Below, piece after piece: positions 1-7,772 of a DNA stretch of 64,000 nucleotides. This DNA comes from Acinetobacter terrae (lineage in GTDB: Bacteria > Pseudomonadota > Gammaproteobacteria > Pseudomonadales > Moraxellaceae): contig NZ_JABERI010000025.1 in the NCBI RefSeq assembly GCF_013004375.1, positions 62,001 to 126,000 of the forward strand. Direction: 5' to 3'. Each line of letters opens with the position of its first letter. The first letter of the stretch is position 1. The notes beneath the pieces are model-generated. The model made no database searches, was not told where the DNA came from, and worked only from the letters and a program-made list of their open reading frames with translations. The position numbers and the translations under genes were made by a program.

Positions 1-333
1 CACTTTCACTAAATCAGGATGCACGCCTTTTAAATTATTGATTGAGCGCACACCGAGCATGAATATTTTTTGTGTAGTGGGTAGCACACTTGCAAAGGCT
101 TGGATTTGTGCTGAACTTGTGGATTGATGCAATTCAGGCTGTGCAATCTTTTTACCAATCCATGCCAGTGCTGGAATGATAATCCCGATAATTAAGGCGT
201 GATGTTGTTGTGGAATAACTTGGAAATCTAAGGCCCATTGCAATGCAGGAATTAATACGAGCATTAAAAAAGCCCCCAAGATTGGGAGCTTTACGGAAAG
301 ATATTTCCAGGCACCTTCGTTTATAAACTTCAT
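1..333 (-). CDS. Phage endolysin, M15 peptidase type, N-terminal part
   Basis: Reverse-strand gene whose 3' end lies outside the window; 111 codons are visible. The first half holds two hydrophobic segments (about residues 16-32 and 46-60) and is followed by a segment containing RSINNLKGVHPDLVKV. That is the characteristic beginning of L-alanyl-D-glutamate peptidases of the M15 (VanY-like) family used by phages to cut peptidoglycan. The zinc ligands would lie beyond the edge and cannot be checked. The start codon shares one base with the stop of the upstream holin gene (TAATG), so the two are probably translationally coupled. Membrane segments in front of the catalytic domain suggest a membrane-anchored lysin, which is inference. 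Confidence 0.75.
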   Translation of the reverse strand, partial: MKFINEGAWKYLSVKLPILGAFLMLVLIPALQWALDFQVIPQQHHALIIGIIIPALAWIGKKIAQPELHQSTSSAQIQAFASVLPTTQKIFMLGVRSINNLKGVHPDLVKV

Positions 334-578
334 TAATCTTCTCTCAGTCTCTTTAGTGTTAATTCGTGGATTTCTTGAGCGCGTTTATTTTCCTGTCGTC
401 GGTAGTACCAATTCACTATCAAACCTGCCATGGCTACAAAAAGCCCTGCCCATGGCAATATGTCTATTGATAAGAGCCAAGCGAAAAAGCCGCCTAGACC
501 TCCGATGTATGTTGTCTTACTTGCAACATCGCTAATGACTGCTGCTGTTTCTGCTGTTAAATGCGCCCTATCAGCCAT
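333..578 (-). CDS. Small phage holin-like membrane protein
   Basis: 81-residue protein with two hydrophobic stretches (around residues 21-38 and 42-56) and a charged C-terminal tail rich in Lys, Arg and Glu, the usual build of a small two-segment holin. It sits directly upstream of the endolysin with a one-base overlap, so together they form a lysis cassette. The reading frame is open to 617, but the earlier ATG lies inside a terminator hairpin (607-631). The ATG at 578 has a strong GGGGG ribosome-binding site at the right distance, so I chose it. No holin subfamily is assigned. Confidence 0.7.
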   Translation of the reverse strand: MADRAHLTAETAAVISDVASKTTYIGGLGGFFAWLLSIDILPWAGLFVAMAGLIVNWYYRRQENKRAQEIHELTLKRLRED

Positions 579-602
579 TGCGCCCCCTAAAAATTTGGCA
601 AT

Positions 603-631
603 AAAAAACCCGGTCAAATTAAAGCCGGGTT
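603..631 (-). terminator. Rho-independent terminator after the tailspike gene
   Basis: Read on the minus strand, the stem AACCCGG / CCGGGTT is followed by a run of six T. It lies between the stop of the tailspike gene (656) and the start of the holin gene (578). The lysis genes therefore need read-through or antitermination. Confidence 0.8.
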
Positions 632-655
632 GGTTGTAGATTGCTTTATTAATCG

Positions 656-2743
656 CTAGATTGACGCGCTTACTGTGACATAAGGCGTTGTGTTTAATCC
701 GTTAGCAACTTTCATTTTTACAGCAACCTTAATATCCGTTGCTGAAATTGCCGATACATACACATACTGAATTTCAGCAGTAGATGACAAGCCTGTAGGG
801 GTATCAACAATCGAAACTTGAATATCTTTAATTGCAGGCGAGTAAATCAAGTTGTGCGGGATTGTTAGTTCTTGTGCTGTTGTTATGGTTGGGTCGAATG
901 AAGCTACGCCAGTAAACTCTACAGATTTAACTTTAATGGCTGTATCAACAATATCAATATCCCATTTTTGACCAGGGTTGGATTTTTCAACACCTTCAAA
1001 GACGGTTGTAACACCAGAGCCGTGCATCTCAATTTTTTCTATTCGAGGGTTTGTGCCAATAGTTCTTAGCCCGACAGGGCAGTTTGTTACAGCCCCACCA
1101 ACAAAGAAGTTTTGACGCGCAGCATTATTACTGTTTCGAACAACTACAGCAGACGCAGCACCATCAAATCCACTATTGCCCACAATGTTATTTACAATGT
1201 ATTGCCCGATTGAATTGCTACTTGCTACAGCATCACAATAGATAGCGTGTCCAGCTTTACCGAAGCCATCAACGCGATATGTGCCGATACAACAATTAAA
1301 GCCTTTTAGGTGCAAGTGGTTTTGCCCTGTCATTCCTGAGCCGCTATGATCCGAACGAATCGTGTTAATTATAAGCCCTGCAGTTGATTTTATATCAATG
1401 TTGGGGAATGTGCCTACTGAAGCGTGTGGAGGATCAGCGTATGCAACACCACCCTTCACATTGTGAACCTGTAATTTATCAATGATTCCATATACAGGTG
1501 CGTAAACATCAATACCACCTAATACAGACTCAGAGATCATCAGGTCTGCATTGATACGCCCATCAACCAGGCGAATACCATAACCGACATAATTACCGAA
1601 TGAGTGGATGACACCAATTTCAGCACCTTTCTCAAACACAATACCATCAAGCCTGCCCAGTGTTGGGTAGTTTGGACTTGACCATAATGTGTAGTTTCGC
1701 GCATCGGCGCTTGTAATTTTACCCGCACCCTTCTGGATTACTTTAGATAAAATAATATCTGGCGCACCTTTAAAGATTAAACCTTCATGTGCTGTGTCGA
1801 AAATAACAAGGTTAATGTCTGCATCACGAATAATACCGTTTTCAAAATCTTCACTTCCGCCATACTCAAGCCACACACCAACACCATCAGAATTGACCGA
1901 CTTTACGTGTAGTTTGTACTTGGTGCCGTAAATAAATAAATTCCCTTTGCCGAAATTATTTATATATGCGTCATTCTGAATATAGTTACCATCCAACTGG
2001 ATATTGACGATACCGAAATCGGTAATTGGCAATCCATTTAGCGAGGCATCAGTTCCTTTGATCGAGTCGAAGTTTTCAGAAACAATCAGACGACCATTAA
2101 AACCTACAGCTTTTTGGAATTTAGTGTCGTGATAGCTCACACCTTCAAAATATGCGTATGTTTTCCACACAATCTCTTTGTTGTGAATGGACTTGCCCGC
2201 AGGTGTTTTAATTTTGGTTGTTTTGCCCTGCGCCTTACAGTAATCAATTGCTTTTTGCACAACCACGGTATCAATCGAGTCTGTTAATGCAGTTGCGCTT
2301 GGGTACACGGCTTGCGCTGCTGCGAGTGTTGCGTATTTCTCGGATAATGGATGTAGCGTCCCATCTGCAATGTAACCAAAATCATAAAGTGACAAGTTGT
2401 CTTTATTTTTCTGCTCTTGCGTCCGACCTGACCATGTGAGCAATAAGCCGTCATTAAATACAGGCTGTTCATAACCTGTTTTTTCTACATCATAGACTGT
2501 AAATCCAAACCGATCTTTAACAACTATTTGATATAAACCATCAAGAAAAATATCCGCTTCACCTGCCGCATCAAGCAAAATAGGATTTGTATTTTCAACT
2601 GTTTTGTCGATATCAATCCACGTGGTTTTTGGGATGTTTGAATTTGGTTCGTAGGTGTAAACCTTGCAGCCAGACAACGGAATGCCTAGCTTACTTGTAA
2701 ATCTAGCCCGAATTTGCGGCATTGGTGTGGCGATATTTGACAT
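656..2743 (-). CDS. Phage tailspike / receptor-binding protein
   Basis: About 695 residues. The first 110 residues resemble the head-binding domain of P22-type tailspikes (a small beta domain that docks on the virion: MPQIRARFTSKLGIPLSGCK, later LDAAGEADIFLDGLYQIVV). The rest is a long region rich in Gly, Asn, Ile and Val with short repeated beta-strand-like patterns, as in right-handed parallel beta-helix tailspikes that bind and often cleave capsule or O-antigen. The frame extends to an ATG at 2755 inside the T-run of the upstream hairpin; the ATG at 2743 has a GGG upstream and gives the usual MSNIATP beginning. The gene lies upstream of the lysis genes on the same strand. The substrate cannot be read from the sequence. 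Confidence 0.85.
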   Translation of the reverse strand: MSNIATPMPQIRARFTSKLGIPLSGCKVYTYEPNSNIPKTTWIDIDKTVENTNPILLDAAGEADIFLDGLYQIVVKDRFGFTVYDVEKTGYEQPVFNDGLLLTWSGRTQEQKNKDNLSLYDFGYIADGTLHPLSEKYATLAAAQAVYPSATALTDSIDTVVVQKAIDYCKAQGKTTKIKTPAGKSIHNKEIVWKTYAYFEGVSYHDTKFQKAVGFNGRLIVSENFDSIKGTDASLNGLPITDFGIVNIQLDGNYIQNDAYINNFGKGNLFIYGTKYKLHVKSVNSDGVGVWLEYGGSEDFENGIIRDADINLVIFDTAHEGLIFKGAPDIILSKVIQKGAGKITSADARNYTLWSSPNYPTLGRLDGIVFEKGAEIGVIHSFGNYVGYGIRLVDGRINADLMISESVLGGIDVYAPVYGIIDKLQVHNVKGGVAYADPPHASVGTFPNIDIKSTAGLIINTIRSDHSGSGMTGQNHLHLKGFNCCIGTYRVDGFGKAGHAIYCDAVASSNSIGQYIVNNIVGNSGFDGAASAVVVRNSNNAARQNFFVGGAVTNCPVGLRTIGTNPRIEKIEMHGSGVTTVFEGVEKSNPGQKWDIDIVDTAIKVKSVEFTGVASFDPTITTAQELTIPHNLIYSPAIKDIQVSIVDTPTGLSSTAEIQYVYVSAISATDIKVAVKMKVANGLNTTPYVTVSASI

Positions 2744-2754
2744 ACGATTACCCA

Positions 2755-2780
2755 TAAAAAAACCGCCAATTAAGGCGGTT
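2755..2780 (-). terminator. Terminator hairpin between tailspike and lipoprotein genes
   Basis: Stem AACCGCC / GGCGGTT with a minus-strand T-run immediately before the tailspike start. It would end transcription coming from the late genes upstream on the minus strand. The plus-strand side has no T-run. Confidence 0.7.
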
Positions 2781-2823
2781 GATGTGGTTTAATTTAATAA
2801 AAATAGGGATTTAAGGATTAATA

Positions 2824-3324
2824 ATGAAAAAAGCTGCTTGTGTTTTGATTGGGGTTTGCTTGTTAAGTGGGTGTGCAACACCATACAAGCCTAATGGATT
2901 TGCTTTTAATGGTGGTTTTGACAGCCTTGAGCTTGAGCCAAATTACTTTCGAGTGGTGTTTAAAGGAAATGAGAAAACATCAAGAGAAAGAGCTAATGAT
3001 TTTGCTCTCTTGAGAGTTTCCGATTTAATGCTTGAGCGGAATTGCAGTTCTTTTGCTGTGGTTAAATCATCAAACGATATAAAGAAAAGCGCACTTGTAT
3101 TGCCTGCTACCCAAACGGCCAATTCAACCATTACAAGTTATGGAAATACCACTTTTGCTCAAACTAATACCACACCATCAAATATAGGGTTTATTGGGTC
3201 TTTAGAGTTTCCTCGATCAACAATTGAGGCTCGATGTTCTAATGAAACCCCAGATATTGATCGTGGCATATATGACTCAAAATTTATAAATAACTCACTA
3301 AGATCAAAATATAAGATTAATTAA
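2824..3324 (+). CDS. Lipoprotein of the CC0125/CC1285-like type, prophage cargo
   Basis: 166-residue protein with a lipoprotein signal peptide: a basic start, a hydrophobic core and the lipobox LLSGC ending at Cys17. The mature part contains an LEPNYFRVVFKGN segment followed by an ERANDFALLRVSDLMLER helix, the pattern of the CC0125/CC1285 lipoprotein family of unknown function. It lies on the strand opposite to the prophage late genes, between the tailspike and the ejection-protein gene, and overlaps the latter's 3' end by 4 bases. This arrangement is typical of an independently transcribed cargo ('moron') gene. Role unknown. Confidence 0.75.
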   Translation: MKKAACVLIGVCLLSGCATPYKPNGFAFNGGFDSLELEPNYFRVVFKGNEKTSRERANDFALLRVSDLMLERNCSSFAVVKSSNDIKKSALVLPATQTANSTITSYGNTTFAQTNTTPSNIGFIGSLEFPRSTIEARCSNETPDIDRGIYDSKFINNSLRSKYKIN

Positions 3325-4007
3325 TCTTGCAAATTAGCCCCACTAATTAGTCCAGCCTTGGAAAGTTTATTGATAATTTCAAGTTGAGCGTTAGAAATAA
3401 GAGGATTGGTTGTTGTTGGGATTGCTTCACTGGCAACCGATCCTTTTAATGATCTGCTTACTTTTACCGAATCAGCCACATCTTTAAGTGGTGATAAGAG
3501 AACACGTACACCCGGTTTATTGATGAGACCACCAAAGAAATTCATGAGTGCTGCAGAGGTGTTTGAATTGTTCACATAGGAGTGATTTGGTTGCGTAACA
3601 AGGTAATGCCCTGCTTTCGCAATATCTTTTATGTGACTCACTTCCTTGGCGCTAAACATTGATGCGAGTCTACGATCCCCTAAACTATCTAAAGCTTTCT
3701 TCATTCCAGCTGGACTAAAACCACCGTTCTGATTTACTGACTTATTACTAATCCATAGCAGAGTTTGCTGCTTAATATCAGCTACCGCCTGTGGATTTGT
3801 ATTTTTAAGCACATTAATAGTTTCATCTAACTGAGCTGCATTACCACCCAGAATATGCTTATTAAATAACTTGTCAGGCTCTACGCCTTTTAAGGCATCC
3901 TGAAGCAGTGGCATTCTACTAGTAAGCTCAGCATTGGCTTTGTGGGCCTGTCTAGCGAATTGATAAGCTTGTGCTGACTCATTAGTTTGGAGCAAATCAC
4001 TGGTCAC
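3321..4007 (-). pseudogene. 5'-truncated phage DNA ejection protein
   Basis: 228 residues resembling the C-terminal part of P22-like DNA ejection (transfer) proteins of Acinetobacter phages: FNKHILGGNAAQLDETINVL, NPQAVADIKQQTLLWI and LVTQPNHSYVNNSNTSAAL. Proteins of this class are usually much longer and start with other domains. Here the frame begins at a GTG without a convincing ribosome-binding site, and a stop is reached only a few codons upstream. The DNA just before it reads as early-region genes on the other strand, so the 5' end was probably lost in a deletion or inversion. It could still be expressed as a short protein, but I treat it as a remnant. Confidence 0.65.
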
Positions 4008-4013
4008 TACATC

Positions 4014-4079
4014 GTGCCTGATGAGTTATTGAATTACATCAAAGCTCAAACTGAGGTGATTGAACATGATTCAGTTTAG
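4014..4079 (+). pseudogene. C-terminal scrap of a phage early gene
   Basis: A 21-codon open frame (beginning VPDELLNYIKAQTEVIEH) ends in TAG 13 bases into the next coding start at 4066. It has no start of its own and looks like the tail of a gene that normally precedes the recombination nuclease. Its upstream part is missing, replaced by the ejection-protein gene on the other strand. Confidence 0.3.
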
Positions 4080-4137
4080 AGCTTCAAGCATTGGTAAGCT
4101 TATGTCTTACCCGGATAGAAGATGCCATTACCAGTGA
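4066..4137 (+). pseudogene. N-terminal scrap of a YqaJ-type phage nuclease
   Basis: The frame starts MIQFRASSIGKLMSYPD. This resembles the first residues of YqaJ-like phage exonuclease genes in Acinetobacter, where a conserved Arg-Ala-Ser-Ser begins the domain. After codon 17 the similarity stops, and the frame ends seven codons later. The catalytic core is absent. This marks a deletion junction near 4116. Confidence 0.45.
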
Positions 4138-4303
4138 CCATGACATTAATGCAATTGTTGAGGTTGATTGCCTTGAAGTTATTGAAATAAGTAACAAGCC
4201 TTGTTTTGCATTATTAGCTTCTGGAAAACGTCATGGCACAGAAGTGAAGTTTTTTGATACCGAAGAAGAAGCGATCGAAGCACAGGAGCCAGCCAATGAC
4301 TGA
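4091..4303 (+). CDS. Small prophage protein, probably truncated at its N-terminus
   Basis: An open frame of 70 codons from a TTG without a ribosome-binding site. The first eight codons lie in the out-of-frame nuclease scrap. The natural part begins around IEDAITSDHD and ends in an acidic tail (DTEEEAIEAQEPAND). I do not recognise a family. It overlaps the next gene's ATG by 8 bases, as phage early genes often do. It is probably the 3' end of a small early gene joined at the deletion point near 4116. Confidence 0.45.
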   Translation: MVSLCLTRIEDAITSDHDINAIVEVDCLEVIEISNKPCFALLASGKRHGTEVKFFDTEEEAIEAQEPAND

Positions 4304-4610
4304 AATCCAAAAAACAAACATCCAGTTTGCTCAGTTGCAGATCGACAACATGACGGCACGCGATAAGCCTTACATCGATTCATGGAATGCCGGTGATGTC
4401 GGCTCATTCAATGCAATTTTAAATGCCGTTGATTTCGATAATGAGTTCACTTTCGATATGCGCGGATGGTCAAGGCAACGTGTTCAGTCTGGCACAGGTG
4501 CATTGATTGAAATTAATGAGATGAATGCGGACAAGTTGTATCACTTGTTTAGCACTTATTTAAGCGGATTGCCGAGAAGTGTGGTTTTGAGTTTGGGAGA
4601 GGTTTCATGA
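4296..4610 (+). CDS. Hypothetical phage early protein
   Basis: 104 residues starting MTEIQKTNIQFAQLQ. The ATG at 4296 follows an AGGAG site and overlaps the previous gene by 8 bases, so it is preferred over the open frame from 4254. The protein is soluble and mixed in charge, with no motif I recognise. It is followed by the next gene with an ATGA overlap. It belongs to a tight run of small early genes. Confidence 0.65.
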   Translation: MTEIQKTNIQFAQLQIDNMTARDKPYIDSWNAGDVGSFNAILNAVDFDNEFTFDMRGWSRQRVQSGTGALIEINEMNADKLYHLFSTYLSGLPRSVVLSLGEVS

Positions 4611-4903
4611 CTTTCAATACATCTCCTATTGAAACCACTAAATATCACTGGTTATTAATCGCCTACTCATTCAAGCGTAGAGAAATAAGTGGAACTGGCT
4701 CTTTTACTCACGGAATTCTGGATACAGGTCAATCAACAAATATCACACAAGGCGATTTGGATTTCATGAAAAAGGCAGCAAGAGAAAAGTGCGGCCTAAC
4801 GAATGATGATCTGCTGGACTGTTTTGTTTTATCAGTATCGCTTCTTGGAACAATGACCAGAGACGAGTTTAACGATGTTGAAGCATGCAAGGAGGTGTCT
4901 TGA
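4607..4903 (+). CDS. Hypothetical phage early protein
   Basis: 98 residues, starting in an ATGA overlap with the upstream gene and ending in a TGATG overlap with the excisionase-like gene. Its build (a YHWLLIAYSF stretch near residue 13, then polar sequence) matches nothing I can name. The tight overlaps on both sides support it as a real cotranscribed gene. Confidence 0.65.
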   Translation: MTFNTSPIETTKYHWLLIAYSFKRREISGTGSFTHGILDTGQSTNITQGDLDFMKKAAREKCGLTNDDLLDCFVLSVSLLGTMTRDEFNDVEACKEVS

Positions 4904-5172
4904 TGCGTACCGAAGCTGAAAGCGACTTGCTCCAAGCGATATTTAATGAGATGCAGGAGCTGAAATATGCTCTTGCTCATCAAGATGAGCGTCGAGTAAG
5001 TATTAAAGAGTTTGCATCACGAATGAATATGTCTGAGCCAACTTTTTACGACAGGATCAAAAAAGGAGAAATAGTTGCTCCACATAAGGATGGCCCGCGA
5101 AGTTACTATCTAAATAGTTATGTAAACGAAGTTGTCACAAGGCATTCAAAAACTGATAAAGTAGCCGCTTAA
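4903..5172 (+). CDS. Excisionase-like helix-turn-helix protein
   Basis: 89 residues. The C-terminal half reads RVSIKEFASRMNMSEPTFYD followed by RIKKGEIVAP, the layout of an AlpA/excisionase-type helix-turn-helix (helix, turn at Met-Ser-Glu, recognition helix, wing). The start at 4903 is set by AAGGAGG seven bases upstream and a TGATG overlap with the preceding gene. It is the last prophage gene before the trp operon and is followed by a terminator that overlaps its stop codon. It probably binds DNA at the attachment site or an early promoter. No integrase gene is visible. Confidence 0.65.
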   Translation: MRTEAESDLLQAIFNEMQELKYALAHQDERRVSIKEFASRMNMSEPTFYDRIKKGEIVAPHKDGPRSYYLNSYVNEVVTRHSKTDKVAA

Positions 5173-5186
5173 TAAGCGGCTTTTTA
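5163..5186 (+). terminator. Terminator ending the prophage early operon
   Basis: Stem AGCCGCTT / AAGCGGCT followed by TTTTT. The stop codon of the excisionase-like gene lies inside the stem. Confidence 0.85.
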
Positions 5187-5216
5187 ATGCCTGAATTATT
5201 AATAACTTTATGCAAA

Positions 5217-5240
5217 GTGAGTAACATTGTGAGTAACAAT
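5217..5240 (+). repeat. Tandem 12-base repeat at the prophage/trp border
   Basis: Two adjacent copies, GTGAGTAACATT and GTGAGTAACAAT, differ at one position. They lie between the last prophage gene and trpG, so they could be excisionase or integrase arm sites, an operator, or part of the attachment site. No second attachment copy lies in the window to compare. Confidence 0.6.
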
Positions 5241-5289
5241 AAAATCCAATGTTAATTACTGCAATACATTTCAAGAGGTTACGCTCAAA

Positions 5290-5874
5290 ATGCTTCTCAT
5301 GATCGACAACTATGACTCTTTTACCTATAACATCGTCCAATATTTTGGCGAGTTAAATCAAGAGGTAAAAGTTGTCCGTAATGATGCCGTGACATTGGAA
5401 GATATCGAGCGATGGCAACCCAAGTATTTGGTGATTGGCCCTGGCCCTTGTTCACCAAGCGAAGCAGGAATTTCGATTCCCGCAATTCAGCACTTTGCCG
5501 GAAAAATTCCGTTGCTAGGTGTGTGTTTAGGACATCAGGCTATTGGACAAGCTTTTGGTGGCGATATTATTCGTGCAAAGAACGTCATGCATGGTCGTTT
5601 GTCCGATATGTACCACAGCAACAAAGGTATTTTCAGCAACCTGCCTTCTCCATTTTCGGCAACGCGCTATCATTCACTGGTGATTGATCAGGCGACTGTT
5701 CCAGATTGTTTAGAAGTGACCTGTTGGACCAATGAAGCCGATGGCAGCATGGAAGAAATCATGGGTGTAAAACATAAGACATTAGCCGTCGAAGGCGTGC
5801 AGTTCCATCCTGAATCGATTTTGAGCCAGCATGGTCATCAAATCTTTCAAAACTTCTTAGAAATTTATGCATAG
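5290..5874 (+). CDS. trpG: Anthranilate synthase component II (glutamine amidotransferase)
   Basis: 194 residues, the full length of a TrpG/PabA class I amidotransferase. The catalytic triad is visible: Cys79 in GVCLGHQ, and His173 and Glu175 in QFHPES. It supplies ammonia from glutamine to TrpE for anthranilate and probably also to PabB for folate, because trpE is not adjacent. The next gene, trpD, follows with almost no gap, giving trpG-trpD-trpC. This split arrangement (trpE elsewhere) is established for Acinetobacter. The start has an AAGAGGT site about 14 bases upstream. Confidence 0.95.
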   Translation: MLLMIDNYDSFTYNIVQYFGELNQEVKVVRNDAVTLEDIERWQPKYLVIGPGPCSPSEAGISIPAIQHFAGKIPLLGVCLGHQAIGQAFGGDIIRAKNVMHGRLSDMYHSNKGIFSNLPSPFSATRYHSLVIDQATVPDCLEVTCWTNEADGSMEEIMGVKHKTLAVEGVQFHPESILSQHGHQIFQNFLEIYA

Positions 5875-5882
5875 TGAACACA

Positions 5883-6929
5883 ATGAATATTCAACAAGCT
5901 TTAAATAATATTACCAAACAAATTCATCTGACTCAGCCGCAAATGGAAGATGTGATGCGCAGCATCATGTCTGGTGAAGCCACTGATGCTCAAATCGGGG
6001 CGCTGATGATGGGCCTACGCTTAAAAGGCGAAAGCATTGACGAAATTACTGCGGCCGCACGTGTCATGCGTGAATTTGCGATTAAAATTGATGTCAGCGA
6101 TATTCCACATTTGGTTGATATTGTCGGCACAGGTGGTGACGGTCAAAACCTGTTTAATGTCTCTACCGCATCCAGTTTTGTGATTGCTGCTGCCGGTGCA
6201 ACGATTGCCAAGCACGGTAACCGTGGTGTGTCTTCTAAATCAGGCTCATCTGACTTGCTTGAAAAAGCAGGCATTAACCTAAACCTGAATATGCAACAAA
6301 CCGAACGCTGTATCCGTGAAATGGGTGTGGGTTTCCTGTTTGCACCTAATCATCACAAAGCCATGAAATATGCGATCGGTCCACGTCAAGAACTGGGTAT
6401 TCGTAGTATTTTCAACTTGCTTGGTCCGCTGACCAATCCGGCTGGAGTAAAGCGTTTTGTGCTCGGTGTATTCTCCAATGAACTTTGCCGCCCGATTGCC
6501 GAAGTAATGAAACAACTCGGTGCTGAACATGTCATGGTAGTTCATTCCAAAGATGGTTTGGATGAAATCAGTCTGGCATCATCCACCTATGTCGCTGAAC
6601 TGAAAGATGGTGAAATCACGGAATGGATGATTAACCCTGAAGATGTCGATATTGAATCACAGACTTTAACCGGTTTGATTGTTGAAAATTCCGCTGAAAG
6701 TCTGGCTTTAATTAAAGATGCTTTAGGCAAGAAAAAATCGGCCAAAGGTGAAAAAGCAGCCAACATGATTGCACTCAATGCAGGTGCAGGCATTTATGTA
6801 TCCGGCTTAACCACAAGCTATAAACAAGGCGTGGCACTGGCACATGATATTATTTACGGTGGACAAGCTTTAGAAAAAATGAGCGTTTTGTCTGAATTCA
6901 CCAAAACCCTCAAAGAATACGAAGCTTAA
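5883..6929 (+). CDS. trpD: Anthranilate phosphoribosyltransferase
   Basis: 348 residues. It transfers phosphoribosyl from PRPP to anthranilate, the second step of tryptophan synthesis. The PRPP-binding GTGGDG loop followed by NLFNVST lies near residues 85-95, and the [15 protein letters not shown] and NLLGPLTNP motifs follow. A GTG at 5874 overlapping the trpG stop is an alternative start and would add three residues; neither start has a strong ribosome-binding site. I chose the ATG that gives the usual MNIQQAL beginning. The gene is cotranscribed with trpG and trpC. Confidence 0.95.
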   Translation: MNIQQALNNITKQIHLTQPQMEDVMRSIMSGEATDAQIGALMMGLRLKGESIDEITAAARVMREFAIKIDVSDIPHLVDIVGTGGDGQNLFNVSTASSFVIAAAGATIAKHGNRGVSSKSGSSDLLEKAGINLNLNMQQTERCIREMGVGFLFAPNHHKAMKYAIGPRQELGIRSIFNLLGPLTNPAGVKRFVLGVFSNELCRPIAEVMKQLGAEHVMVVHSKDGLDEISLASSTYVAELKDGEITEWMINPEDVDIESQTLTGLIVENSAESLALIKDALGKKKSAKGEKAANMIALNAGAGIYVSGLTTSYKQGVALAHDIIYGGQALEKMSVLSEFTKTLKEYEA

Positions 6930-6950
6930 GGCTATACAGGAAATATTGTC

Positions 6951-7757
6951 ATGCTAGATATTGCAAATACGATTTTAGGTAAAATTGTTGACCGTAAGCA
7001 GGTAGAATTTGCTGCACGTTTAAAGCAACATAGCTTAAAGGATGTTGAAGAACTGGCGCAGGCAGCAACACCTGTACGTGGTTTTGCACAAAGCCTGTTA
7101 AGCAAACGCCCGGGAGTGATTGCTGAAATTAAAAAAGCATCCCCTTCAAAAGGCGTGATTCGTGAAAATTTCAATCCTGCTGAAATTGCACAGCAATATG
7201 AGCAAGCGGGCGCAGCCTGTTTATCGGTACTGACAGATGTAGACTTTTTTCAAGGTGCAGATGAAAATATCGCTATTGCACGTTCCCACTGTGCCCTTCC
7301 TGCTCTACGCAAGGATTTCCTGATTGATCCTTATGGCGTGATTGAAGCACGTGCCTTACATGCAGACTGTATTCTTTTAATTGTGGCGTGTCTGTCTGAC
7401 CAGCAACTGGAAGAAATGTCTAAAACCGCATTTGAACACAATTTAGATGTACTGGTTGAAGTTCATGATGAAGATGAGCTTGAACGTGCACTTCGACTTT
7501 CAGAGCGTTGCCTGTTGGGCGTGAATAACCGTAATTTAAAAAGCTTTGATGTCGATTTAAATACATCCATTCGTTTGAAAAAATTACTTGAGCCTTCACG
7601 TTTACTGGTGACTGAAAGTGGGATTGCCACACCGAATGATGTCCACATGATGCAAGAGCATGACATTCATGCCTTCCTTGTGGGTGAAAGTTTTATGAAA
7701 CAGCCTCGCCCAGATCATGCATTCACTGCATTATTTGGTCAGCCTGAAACTGTTTAA
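6951..7757 (+). CDS. trpC: Indole-3-glycerol-phosphate synthase
   Basis: 268 residues, a single TIM-barrel enzyme not fused to TrpF. The active-site strand EIKKASPSKG (catalytic Lys) is near residue 60, CLSVLTDVDFFQG near 95, LRKDFLIDPYGVIEA near 120, and the phosphate-binding TESGIATPNDV and FLVGESFM near the C-terminus. It closes the indole ring from CdRP. An AGGAAA site precedes the ATG, 21 bases after trpD. Confidence 0.95.
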   Translation: MLDIANTILGKIVDRKQVEFAARLKQHSLKDVEELAQAATPVRGFAQSLLSKRPGVIAEIKKASPSKGVIRENFNPAEIAQQYEQAGAACLSVLTDVDFFQGADENIAIARSHCALPALRKDFLIDPYGVIEARALHADCILLIVACLSDQQLEEMSKTAFEHNLDVLVEVHDEDELERALRLSERCLLGVNNRNLKSFDVDLNTSIRLKKLLEPSRLLVTESGIATPNDVHMMQEHDIHAFLVGESFMKQPRPDHAFTALFGQPETV

Positions 7758-7772
7758 TGAATAATTGAGATT

